Below, one piece after another: positions 7,961 to 15,049 of a stretch of DNA of 64,000 nucleotides. Under the pieces are notes generated by a model, which ran no database searches, was not told the DNA's origin, and worked only from the letters and a program-made list of their open reading frames with translations. Origin of the DNA: Hymenobacter aerilatus (GTDB taxonomy: Bacteria; Bacteroidota; Bacteroidia; Cytophagales; Hymenobacteraceae); contig NZ_CP095053.1 of assembly GCF_022921095.1 (NCBI RefSeq), positions 3,824,501-3,888,500 of the forward strand, read 5' to 3'. The stretch's first letter is position 1. Every line of letters starts with the position of its first letter. The position numbers and the translations under genes were made by a program.

Positions 7961-9199
7961 ATGCACTCCCCTACCCCCTCTCCCAAAACGGCTTCTTTGT
8001 TTAGTGCCGTTGTTATCGTGGCCTCACTGGGCTACTTCGTGGATATCTACGACCTCGTGCTCTTCAGCATAATTCGGGTGCAAAGCTTGAATGGCATTGG
8101 CATCACCGAGGCCAACGCCGTGACGGAGCAGGGCCAGTATCTGCTGAGTATGCAAATGGGCGGCATGCTGCTGGGCGGCGTGCTCTGGGGCGTGCTAGGC
8201 GACAAACGAGGGCGGCTGTCGGTGTTGTTTGGCTCCATCCTCATGTACTCCCTGGCCAACATTGCCAACGGCTTCGTGCAGACCATCGACCAATACGCTT
8301 GGCTGCGCCTGATTGCGGGGGTAGGACTGGCCGGAGAGCTGGGCGCCGGCATCACGCTGGTAACCGAGAGCCTACCCAAAGAAAAGCGCGGCTACGGCAC
8401 TATGATAGTGGCTTCGGTAGGCGTGTCGGGCGCGATGGTGGCCTATTGGATAGGCGCAGCTTTTGGCTGGCGCAACGCCTACTTTATTGGTGGCGGGCTA
8501 GGGCTGGCCTTGCTGGCCCTGCGGGTAGGCGTGTTTGAGTCGGGTATGTTTGAGCAAGCCAAGCGCGAAGGCGTAGAGCGCGGCAATTTCCTGGCCCTGT
8601 TCAGCAACGGGGAGCGTTTCGGGCGCTACTTGCGCTGTCTGTTTCTGGGCGTGCCGTTCTGGTTTCTGATTGGCATCCTCATCACGCTGGCCCCAGAGTT
8701 TGGGCGAGAGTTTAAGCTGACAGGCCCCGTTACAGGCGGTCTGGGTGTGTTCTGGTGCTACTTCGGCCTCACGCTGGGCGACTTTACCAGCGGTGGCCTC
8801 AGCCAATTATTGCGGAGTCGCAACCGCACCTTGCAAGCCTTCATTGCGGCCAGCGCCGTGATGGTGGGCGTGTATTTGTTTGGCCTGCGTGGGGCCTCGC
8901 CTACCCTCTTCTACGGGGTCTGCTTTCTGATTGGCTTCGCGGGCGGATTTTGGGCGCTGTTTGTGACGGTGGCGGCCGAGCAGTTTGGCACCAACCTGCG
9001 CTCCACTGTGGCTACCACGGCGCCCAACTTTGCCCGCGGCGCCATCGTGCTCATCAACCCGGCGTTTCTAGCACTGCAGCCGAGCCTGGGTATTGTGGGC
9101 GCGGCTTTAATAATTGGCGCCGTTACGTTGTCGCTGGCGTTTTTCGGGGCAGCTACCCTACCCGAGAGCTACGGCAAAGACTTGGACTATGTGGAATAA
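7961..9199 (+). CDS. MFS transporter
   Basis: This 412-residue polytopic inner-membrane protein has about 12 hydrophobic segments. The MFS loop 2-3 signature is GVLWGVLGDKRGRLSVLFGS, and the start of helix 1 (GYFVDIYDLVLFSIIR) and the loop after helix 4 (ESLPKEKRGYGTMIVAS) are typical of the sugar/metabolite:H+ and aromatic-acid branches. The substrate cannot be told from sequence. The frame is open upstream, but MHSPTPSPKTASLF at 7961 gives the normal short cytoplasmic tail. It starts 55 bp after the CDF gene and may be co-transcribed with it. Confidence 0.9.
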   Translation: MHSPTPSPKTASLFSAVVIVASLGYFVDIYDLVLFSIIRVQSLNGIGITEANAVTEQGQYLLSMQMGGMLLGGVLWGVLGDKRGRLSVLFGSILMYSLANIANGFVQTIDQYAWLRLIAGVGLAGELGAGITLVTESLPKEKRGYGTMIVASVGVSGAMVAYWIGAAFGWRNAYFIGGGLGLALLALRVGVFESGMFEQAKREGVERGNFLALFSNGERFGRYLRCLFLGVPFWFLIGILITLAPEFGREFKLTGPVTGGLGVFWCYFGLTLGDFTSGGLSQLLRSRNRTLQAFIAASAVMVGVYLFGLRGASPTLFYGVCFLIGFAGGFWALFVTVAAEQFGTNLRSTVATTAPNFARGAIVLINPAFLALQPSLGIVGAALIIGAVTLSLAFFGAATLPESYGKDLDYVE

Positions 9200-9267
9200 A
9201 TAAATTGAGCGCCGTTCAACTGGGCACGACCAATGCCGTATAAGGCGGTATCATCATCCCTCTGACA

Positions 9268-9633
9268 ATGAAAAAGATATTTGGCCTTTTGGCAATAGCT
9301 GGCGCCGCGTTTTTCGCTACCCCAGCCCAGGCACAAACCACCACCGATGTGCAAACGCAGCAGCAACGTACGACTGATGCGAAAGCGGCGCTGCGCGAAC
9401 AAAAGCAACAATCGGCGGCCAGCCGCGATGCGTTGCGTGAGAGCAAGCACGAGATGCAAAATCAGCGAAACGCCATGAAAGCGCAAAAAGCGCAGATGAA
9501 AGAACAACAGTTGGTTGCGAAGCAGGCTAAGCAACAAGAGAAAATGGCCCGTCAGCAGGCACACGCCGAAAAACAGGCGCTAAGCGAGCAGAAAAAAGCG
9601 GCGCGTGCCGAGAAGAAAGCCTCTTCTATGTAG
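9268..9633 (+). CDS. Secreted coiled-coil protein of unknown function
   Basis: This 121-residue protein has a clear Sec signal peptide (MKKIFGLLAIAGAAFFATPAQAQ). The mature part is almost entirely Ala, Gln, Lys, Glu and Arg with no Cys or Trp, and is predicted to form one long helix or coiled coil. A Rho-independent terminator follows at 9666-9700, so it appears to be a separate transcription unit. A periplasmic role is likely; nothing more specific can be said. Confidence 0.8.
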   Translation: MKKIFGLLAIAGAAFFATPAQAQTTTDVQTQQQRTTDAKAALREQKQQSAASRDALRESKHEMQNQRNAMKAQKAQMKEQQLVAKQAKQQEKMARQQAHAEKQALSEQKKAARAEKKASSM

Positions 9634-9665
9634 CAGGCGGCTTTTTCCCGCGTTTCTCCGTAAAG

Positions 9666-9700
9666 AAAGCTCCGGCCCAGTGGTCGGAGCTTTTTCTTTT
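9666..9700 (+). terminator. Rho-independent terminator
   Basis: A 9-bp stem (AAAGCTCCG at 9666-9674 with CGGAGCTTT at 9685-9693) is followed by TTCTTTT. It lies 32 bp after the stop of the 9268-9633 gene. Confidence 0.85.
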
Positions 9701-9734
9701 ATTTTCTATCTATCTCCTACCCCTGCCTTCGTCC

Positions 9735-10184
9735 ATGGCTGCCTCTCCTACTAAAAACACGGTTATGTATTATCCCTGGCATCACTTTGTGCTGTTGCCG
9801 GCGGCTTTCATTCTGGCAGCCTATGGCGTGCGGCGCTATGTGGATGTGGCCGGCAACGACTCGGAGGATTCGCGGTTATGGTTTACGGTGGCGGCGCTGG
9901 CGGTGGTAGGGCTGGGCGTGTTGCTGATGCTGCGCCAGCACTATGCCATCACGCTGCAGGACCGAATTATCCGGCTGGAGCTGCGCCAGCAGTATTTTGA
10001 GGCTACGGGCCAGAGCCTGCGGCCGCTGGAAAGCCAACTCACCCTACCCCAGATCCTGAGCTTGCGCTTTGCCGGTGACGCCGAGCTGCCGGGACTGGTG
10101 CAAGCTGCCGTGCGGGAGAAACTGTCGCCCAAGGATATTCAAGCTCGCATTCAGGATTTTCACTTCGACCACATGCGGATTTGA
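9735..10184 (+). CDS. DUF6526 family membrane protein
   Basis: This 149-residue protein has two N-terminal membrane helices (about 18-32 and 50-65). A cytoplasmic tail follows with the family pattern LQDRIIRLELR, LTLPQILSLRFAGDAELPGLV and LSPKDIQARI, which matches DUF6526 as known from Bacteroidota. The function is unknown. The start at 9735 is the first ATG after the terminator of the preceding gene. A small YciI-family gene follows 17 bp after its stop. Confidence 0.88.
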   Translation: MAASPTKNTVMYYPWHHFVLLPAAFILAAYGVRRYVDVAGNDSEDSRLWFTVAALAVVGLGVLLMLRQHYAITLQDRIIRLELRQQYFEATGQSLRPLESQLTLPQILSLRFAGDAELPGLVQAAVREKLSPKDIQARIQDFHFDHMRI

Positions 10185-10188
10185 GTGG

Positions 10189-10196
10189 TAGCTTTG
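10189..10196 (+). promoter_or_regulatory. Candidate -7 box abutting an ATG
   Basis: TAGCTTTG matches TAnnTTTG and ends 5 nt before the ATG at 10202. Transcription from it would yield an almost leaderless mRNA. A good -33 partner is not visible. Confidence 0.35.
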
Positions 10197-10201
10197 CCAC
10201 T

Positions 10202-10492
10202 ATGTTTTTACTTTCTCTCACCTATCTGGTTCCTTTTGAGGAGATAGAGCCACTGATGGCCCCGCACATGACGTGGGTAGACACGCACTATCAAAACGGT
10301 ACTTTCTTGCTTTCGGGCCGCAAAGTGCCACGCACGGGGGGCATACTCCTCGCTCGCGCCGCCAGTCGGGAAGCCATAGAAGCCATTGTAGCTGCCGACC
10401 CGTTTACGCAGGCCGACGCCGTACGCTACGACATCATTGAATTTACCCCTACCCGCGTGGCGCCCGGCGCCAACGAGGCGTGGCTGGATTAA
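10202..10492 (+). CDS. YciI family protein
   Basis: This 96-residue protein has the YciI/YCII-related ferredoxin-like fold pattern: LTYLVPFEEIEPLMAPHMTWVD near the N terminus, GTFLLSGRKVPRTGGI in the middle and ADPFTQADAVRYDIIEFTPT at the end. The His of PHMTW and the Asp of ADPF are the family's conserved pair. Family members are small soluble proteins, some of which act as dehalogenase- or isomerase-like enzymes, but the role here is unknown. The ATG at 10202 gives the standard N terminus; an upstream in-frame ATG adds seven non-conserved residues. Confidence 0.88.
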   Translation: MFLLSLTYLVPFEEIEPLMAPHMTWVDTHYQNGTFLLSGRKVPRTGGILLARAASREAIEAIVAADPFTQADAVRYDIIEFTPTRVAPGANEAWLD

Positions 10493-10509
10493 CTTTTTAC
10501 TTTTCCCGA

Positions 10510-10812
10510 ATGATTTTATACAACGTAACTAGCAGCGTAGACCCCGAAGTAGCTGAGGAGTGGATGGAGTACGTCCGCGATGTGCATATGCCAGAGGTAA
10601 TGGCCACGGGCTTCTTTGTGAAGCACCAGCTCTGCCGCCTGCTCAACGAAGAAAACGACGGCTATACCTACGCCGCCCAGTACTACGCCCTCGACTTAGA
10701 GCAACTCGAGACCTTCCAAGAAGCCTTTGCACCTGGCCTCAACGCTACCCTGGAAACCCGCTTCCCCGGTCAGTTCATCTCCTTCCGCACAGTGCTGGAG
10801 GTCATTAACTAA
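10510..10812 (+). CDS. DUF4286 family protein
   Basis: This 100-residue soluble protein matches DUF4286, a ferredoxin-like small family: MILYNVTSSVDPEVAEEWMEYV, DVHMPEVMATGFFVKHQLCRLL and the TLETRFPGQFISFRTVLEVI end. The function is unknown. The ATG at 10510 gives the canonical MILYN start. It follows the YciI gene by 17 bp and ends just before a 174-bp palindrome that separates it from a convergent gene. Confidence 0.9.
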   Translation: MILYNVTSSVDPEVAEEWMEYVRDVHMPEVMATGFFVKHQLCRLLNEENDGYTYAAQYYALDLEQLETFQEAFAPGLNATLETRFPGQFISFRTVLEVIN

Positions 10813-10840
10813 GGAGTAACTGAGTGGGAGAGTGACTGAT

Positions 10841-11014
10841 AGGGCATTGCAAAACCGCGTGTCATCCTGAGCATTCCGCGCATCAAACGGCAGCGAAGGA
10901 CCTTCTCACGGTAGAACGAGTCGTTGGTACGTCGGTCGTTCTACCGTGAGAAGGTCCTTCGCTGCCGTTTGATGCGCGGAATGCTCAGGATGACACGCGG
11001 TTCTGCAATGCCCT
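10841..11014. repeat. Dispersed palindromic repeat, copy b, long version
   Basis: This is the most perfect family member. Arms from AGGGCATTGC at 10841 to GCAATGCCCT ending 11014 pair with very few mismatches around a centre near 10928. The core TCATCCTGAGC / GAAGGACCTT arms are inside (10861-10995). It separates two convergent genes and could fold into a stem of about 80 bp, acting as a bidirectional terminator. Confidence 0.88.
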
Positions 11015-11033
11015 ACTCACTCACTTTCAGCCA

Positions 11034-11519
11034 CTATTGCCACTCCCGTAGCTGCTCGGCTGATAGATTACCGTTGAACCATTCGGGGTCGAGGTGGGCG
11101 CCTAGCTTTTGGTAGAAGCCAATGGCGGGCTCGTTCCAGTTGAGGACCTGCCACTTCATGCGTTGGGCGCCAGTGTCGCGAGCTTCGGCAACTACGGCGC
11201 CAAACAGCGCCCTACCTAGGCCCGTACCGCGGGCGGCTTCGGTCACTACCAAGTCTTCCAAGAATAGCATCTTGCCTTTCCAGGTAGAGTAGGCTGTGTA
11301 GTAGAGCGCTATACCGAGCAACTCGTGGGCGGTGTTTTCTGCCACGAAAAATTTAAAAATCGGCTCCGGGCCGAAGCCGTCGCGCTGCATATCGGCCAGC
11401 GTATTGGTGACTTCCTGCGGGGCACGCTCGTATTCAGCTAGCTCCCGAATCAGGGCCAGCACTTGCGGTAAATCGGCTTCTACGCCCCGCCGAATGGTGA
11501 TAGAGGACGGAATAGACAT
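11034..11519 (-). CDS. GNAT family N-acetyltransferase
   Basis: This 161-residue enzyme has the GNAT fold and transfers acetyl from acetyl-CoA to an amine. The N terminus (SITIRRGVEADLPQVLALIRELAEYER) and the MLFLEDLVVTEAARGTGLGRALF block with the acetyl-CoA P-loop (R-G-T-G-L-G) are clear. So is the C-terminal NEPAIGFYQKLGA. The pattern is closest to diamine/spermidine-type acetyltransferases, but the substrate is not proven. The ATG at 11519 gives the family N terminus. Confidence 0.9.
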   Translation of the reverse strand: MSIPSSITIRRGVEADLPQVLALIRELAEYERAPQEVTNTLADMQRDGFGPEPIFKFFVAENTAHELLGIALYYTAYSTWKGKMLFLEDLVVTEAARGTGLGRALFGAVVAEARDTGAQRMKWQVLNWNEPAIGFYQKLGAHLDPEWFNGNLSAEQLREWQ

Positions 11520-11547
11520 TGGAGAAAATGGTGAAGGGTGAAAACGG

Positions 11548-11585
11548 CAACGCCCGGTCTGGCAAGAGGCCATAACCGGGCGTTG
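11548..11585 (-). terminator. Hairpin terminator
   Basis: An 11-bp perfect stem (CAACGCCCGGT with ACCGGGCGTTG) lies just downstream of the 11607-11840 lipoprotein gene on the minus strand. It is followed on that strand by CCGTTTTC, a weak T run. Confidence 0.6.
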
Positions 11586-11606
11586 GCACAGGCCAAGCGG
11601 CGCGAA

Positions 11607-11840
11607 TTACATCTGCGGCTGCATTTTCTTGATGTCCTCCGTCGCATTGGCCGCGTTGATTTCGCGGGTTGCGGGGTTTTCGGGGGCTTTTTTGCCGCCC
11701 GTAGTATCGGGCTCGGGTGGCAGCGGGGGTAGGGGCTCTACGGCCACGTTATCTTCTCTCTTATAATCGGGGTTGCTGCACGAGGCAATCGACAGCAGCG
11801 AGGCACCGGCCAGCAGACCGATCAGGAGCGTATTCTTCAT
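11607..11840 (-). CDS. Small lipoprotein
   Basis: This 77-residue protein starts MKNTLLIGLLAGASLLSIASC, a clear lipoprotein signal with lipobox IASC (Cys at about 21). A Pro-rich segment (PLPPLPPEPDTTGGKK) and a hydrophilic tail follow. The open frame extends far upstream through a palindromic repeat, so the ATG at 11840 was chosen from the signal peptide. No known domain is recognised. A terminator hairpin follows. Confidence 0.75.
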   Translation of the reverse strand: MKNTLLIGLLAGASLLSIASCSNPDYKREDNVAVEPLPPLPPEPDTTGGKKAPENPATREINAANATEDIKKMQPQM

Positions 11841-11928
11841 AGTAAACCGAAATGACACAGGCATTGACGTTTGGTGGCGCAAGATACGGTGAGATGGTGA
11901 GACAGTGAAATAGTGAGTTTGACGTTCT

Positions 11929-12044
11929 GTCATCCTGAGCATTCCGCGCATTGAGCGGCGACGAAAGACCTTATACCAATTGAACGAGTCGTTGTGACGT
12001 TTATCGTTCATACGTAAGAAGGTCCTCCAAGCTCAGAATGGCAC
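11929..12044. repeat. Dispersed palindromic repeat, copy c (degenerate)
   Basis: The left arm TCATCCTGAGC and a right arm with two substitutions enclose partly paired inner arms (GAAAGACCTT / AAGGTCCTCC). It is preceded by GTGA-rich DNA at about 11889-11928 (GTGAAATAGTGAG, then TTTGACGTTCTG) that is shared with the repeat at 29661-29771. Confidence 0.8.
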
Positions 12045-12072
12045 ACGTTTTTTACTTCACACCCTCACTATC

Positions 12073-14262
12073 TTACTTCCCATACGGATTTACACCCATG
12101 TTTTGGTAAGCAAAGGTCCAAATGTCGGTCCATTCGTCTATTTGAAGCTGAGTGCTCTTGCCCGCGCCATGGCCAGCATTGGTGTCTACCCGGATAAGCT
12201 GCGGATTGGAGCCGGCATCAGCGGCTTGCAATGCAGCGGCAAACTTGTAGGAGTGCGCGGGCACTACCCGGTCGTCGTGGTCGGCGGTGGTAATGAGGGT
12301 AGCGGGGTAGTTGGTACCGGCCTTCAGATTGTGCAGAGGCGAGAATTTATATAGGTTCTGGAACTGGTTGTAGTTGTCGGAGGTGCCATACTCAGGTATC
12401 CAGTTCCAGCCGATGGTGAATTTCTGGTAGCGCAGCATATCCATCACGCCTACCGCCGGGAAGGCCACACGGGCTACGTCGGGGCGCTGGGTCATAGTGG
12501 CGCCTACCAGTAGGCCGCCATTGGAGCCGCCCGCAATGGCCAGGTGCGCCGGGTTGGTATAGCCCTGAATAGTTAGGTATTCGGCCGCCGCAATAAAGTC
12601 ATCGAACACGTTCTGCTTGTGGGGAGTCATGCCAGCCTGGTGCCATTCCTCGCCGTACTCGCCCCCGCCGCGCAGGTTCACCACAGCCAGAATACCACCG
12701 TTTTCCAGCCACAGCATCCGGGCCATGTTGAAGGAGGGCGTGAGGGAGACGTTGAAGCCGCCATAGCCATAGAGGTAGGTAGGCACCTGACCGTTCAGCT
12801 TCACCCCCTTTTTGTGTACAACAAACATCGGAATCTTAGTGCCATCCTTGGAGGCGTAAAACACCTGCGTGGTCACGTAATCGGCCGGATTCACCTTGGC
12901 AGTTGGCGCCTGATATACGGTGCTGGTATTGGAGGCCAAGTCGTACTTGTAGATGGTAGTAGGGTAGGCAAACGACATGAAAGCGTAGTACACTTCTTTG
13001 TCGGTGCGGTGCCCCTCGAAGCCGGTGGCAGTGCCCAATGCGGGCAGTTCTACCTCGTGCAAGGCTTTGCCCTGCTCATCATACACCTTCACGGCGCTGC
13101 TGGCATCTTTCAGGTAGGTAGCAATCAGCCGGCCGCCAGCTTGGCTCACACTTTCCAGCTTTTGCTCGGCTTCGGGCAGTACGTCTTTCCAGTTGGCAGC
13201 CTGCGGCCGTCGGGGGTCTACCAGTACCAGGCGGTAGCGCGGCGCCTTGTAGTTAGTACGTACCAATAGCTTGCCTCCCTTAGTACCTACCACGTTGTTG
13301 TGGTAGGAGTAGCTGGTAACTAAGGAGGTAAACTTCGTGGCTTGCTTAGAGTCGGTGAGGTCGCGCACCAGCAGGCGGTTGCCGGGCGCCTTGCCGTTGG
13401 TGAGGTGCAGCACAGCAAACCGCGCATCATCGGTAGTGGTGAGGTAGCGGAAGCCCAGCGGCATCCGGCGGTCCTCATATATCAGCTTATCTTGGCTCTG
13501 CTTGCTGCCCAGCTTGTGGTAGTATACCTGCTGAAACTGATTCTGACCCGCCAAGCGGCTGCCGTTGGCTTTCGGCGCCTCATAGCGGCTGTAGTAGAAC
13601 CCATCCTTGGCCCAGGCTGCCCCCGATACCTTCACCCAATTGATTTCGTCGGGCAGCGTTTTGCGCGTTTTCAGGTCAACCACACGGATTTTGTGCCAAT
13701 CGGATCCTGCCCCGGAAGTAGCGTAGGCTAGGTAACGGTGGTCAGGCGAGAAGTAGGTGCCGGCCAGCGCCGTGGTACCGTCGTCGGAGAGCTTGTTGGG
13801 GTCGAGCAGCACTGTGGCCTCGCCGCCCTTTACGGGCTGCATATACAGCACAGCTTGGTTTTGCAGGCCGTCGTTTTTGGTGAAGTACAGGTAGTCGCCT
13901 TCCCGCTGCGGCACACCGTGACGCTCGTAGTTCCACATAGCCGTCAGCCGCTCTCGGATCTGACCCCGAAATGGAATCTTGCTGAAATACTCCGCCGTCA
14001 CCTGGTTTTCGGCTGCTACCCACTCCTTGGTTTCGGGTGCGTCGGCGTCTTCCAACCAACGGTAGGGGTCGGGCACGGGTGTGCCGTGGTAGTCGTCTAT
14101 CCGCTCGCCCTGCGGGGCCGTGGGGTACTGCACCGGAATACGGGGCGCCGTCTTCGCATTGGCGGCCTTCGGACTAGCCGCCATAAAGCCTCCCTGCGGC
14201 TCCGATGAGCGACAGGCGGCAACAGCAAGCAATGTACTGAGCGAGAGGGTAAATTTATTCAT
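12073..14262 (-). CDS. Prolyl oligopeptidase, S9A family
   Basis: This 729-residue serine peptidase cleaves after proline in short peptides. A lipoprotein-type signal (MNKFTLSLSTLLAVAAC) places it in the periplasm or an outer membrane leaflet. The N-terminal DDYHGTPVPDPYRWLED motif and a seven-bladed propeller precede the alpha/beta hydrolase domain. The nucleophile is in AIAGGSNGGLLVGA, the Asp is in TADHDDRVVPAHS, and the His is in NAGHGAGKST. All three catalytic residues are present and the length is normal. A 7-bp dyad (ATAGTGA/TCACTAT) lies upstream at about 14322-14337. Confidence 0.95.
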   Translation of the reverse strand: MNKFTLSLSTLLAVAACRSSEPQGGFMAASPKAANAKTAPRIPVQYPTAPQGERIDDYHGTPVPDPYRWLEDADAPETKEWVAAENQVTAEYFSKIPFRGQIRERLTAMWNYERHGVPQREGDYLYFTKNDGLQNQAVLYMQPVKGGEATVLLDPNKLSDDGTTALAGTYFSPDHRYLAYATSGAGSDWHKIRVVDLKTRKTLPDEINWVKVSGAAWAKDGFYYSRYEAPKANGSRLAGQNQFQQVYYHKLGSKQSQDKLIYEDRRMPLGFRYLTTTDDARFAVLHLTNGKAPGNRLLVRDLTDSKQATKFTSLVTSYSYHNNVVGTKGGKLLVRTNYKAPRYRLVLVDPRRPQAANWKDVLPEAEQKLESVSQAGGRLIATYLKDASSAVKVYDEQGKALHEVELPALGTATGFEGHRTDKEVYYAFMSFAYPTTIYKYDLASNTSTVYQAPTAKVNPADYVTTQVFYASKDGTKIPMFVVHKKGVKLNGQVPTYLYGYGGFNVSLTPSFNMARMLWLENGGILAVVNLRGGGEYGEEWHQAGMTPHKQNVFDDFIAAAEYLTIQGYTNPAHLAIAGGSNGGLLVGATMTQRPDVARVAFPAVGVMDMLRYQKFTIGWNWIPEYGTSDNYNQFQNLYKFSPLHNLKAGTNYPATLITTADHDDRVVPAHSYKFAAALQAADAGSNPQLIRVDTNAGHGAGKSTQLQIDEWTDIWTFAYQNMGVNPYGK

Positions 14263-14365
14263 GAAGACTCGCGTGAGGAGAAGGCAACGAATACATCAAC
14301 CGAATGCATTTCAATCTTGTTATAGTGAAATCACTATTCACAAAATCTTATACACTAGCCAACGT

Positions 14366-15049
14366 CTACCGGCTGCTTCGCATCCTCCCTACCTTCGGAA
14401 TCACTTGAATCAAAAAGCGTTTGTTATCGCCCTCACGGCGCCCAGCGTAGCGACCGGTACCATAGAAACCGCTGCCACCAATCACCAGTTCAATGCTGCG
14501 GTCCTGGGTGAAGTCGAGGCCGTTTTGCTTCCAGAAGTTGAGTAGGCTCAGGGCGCGTCGGTAGCTGAGCTGGTAGGTCAGTTGCTCCTCACGGGCGTTG
14601 CGTGGGTCGCCTTGGGGGTAGCGGGCGGCCATGCCTTCCACAATCACGAGGTAGCGCACAGGTTGTTCGGTTTTGATGCTCTTAAGCAACGTGCGCAACG
14701 TGCGGCCCGCTTGTAGCAAAGCCGGCTTATAGCGCTCCTCAATCACATCCTGTCCCGCTCTAAACTGCACTGGCACCAGCAGTTCGTGGCGCTCATTGGC
14801 GGGGTCGTACTTGAAATACTTACCCTCCAGTTGCTGCAACGACTGCTTGATCTTGTTGATCTCCTCTAACTCTTCAGCTTTAGCTTTTAGCTCGCCGTTA
14901 GCCTGCTTCAATTCCCCTTCACGGTCCTTGAATAGCTTGAAGCTGTACACAAACAGCACTAGCATCACCACAAACAACGACGTCATCAGGTCCACGTAAC
15001 TGGGCCAGAAGAAGTCAGAAGATTGTTGACGGTTTGACGAATTATTCAT
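14366..15049 (-). CDS. MotB/ZorB-like motor protein with OmpA-like domain
   Basis: This 227-residue protein has one membrane helix at about 17-37 carrying the protonatable Asp of MotB/ZorB/TolR stators at position 20 (SYVDLMTSLFVV). A coiled coil at about 40-75 and an OmpA-like domain at about 95-222 follow. In the latter, LSYRRA and DNKRFLIQVIP correspond to OmpA LSxxRA and NRRVxI. The GHTD aspartate that contacts peptidoglycan in OmpA appears to be replaced (VEGMA). The ATG overlaps the TAA of the MotA-like gene by one base (TAATG), so the two are probably translationally coupled. This is the last gene of the seven-gene operon. It is likely the periplasm-facing half of an ion-driven motor; what it drives is unknown. 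Confidence 0.85.
   Translation of the reverse strand: MNNSSNRQQSSDFFWPSYVDLMTSLFVVMLVLFVYSFKLFKDREGELKQANGELKAKAEELEEINKIKQSLQQLEGKYFKYDPANERHELLVPVQFRAGQDVIEERYKPALLQAGRTLRTLLKSIKTEQPVRYLVIVEGMAARYPQGDPRNAREEQLTYQLSYRRALSLLNFWKQNGLDFTQDRSIELVIGGSGFYGTGRYAGRREGDNKRFLIQVIPKVGRMRSSR

Noticed and set aside
12619..13269. 216-codon plus-strand frame
   Set aside because: Antisense to the prolyl oligopeptidase gene, with no domain and no start context.
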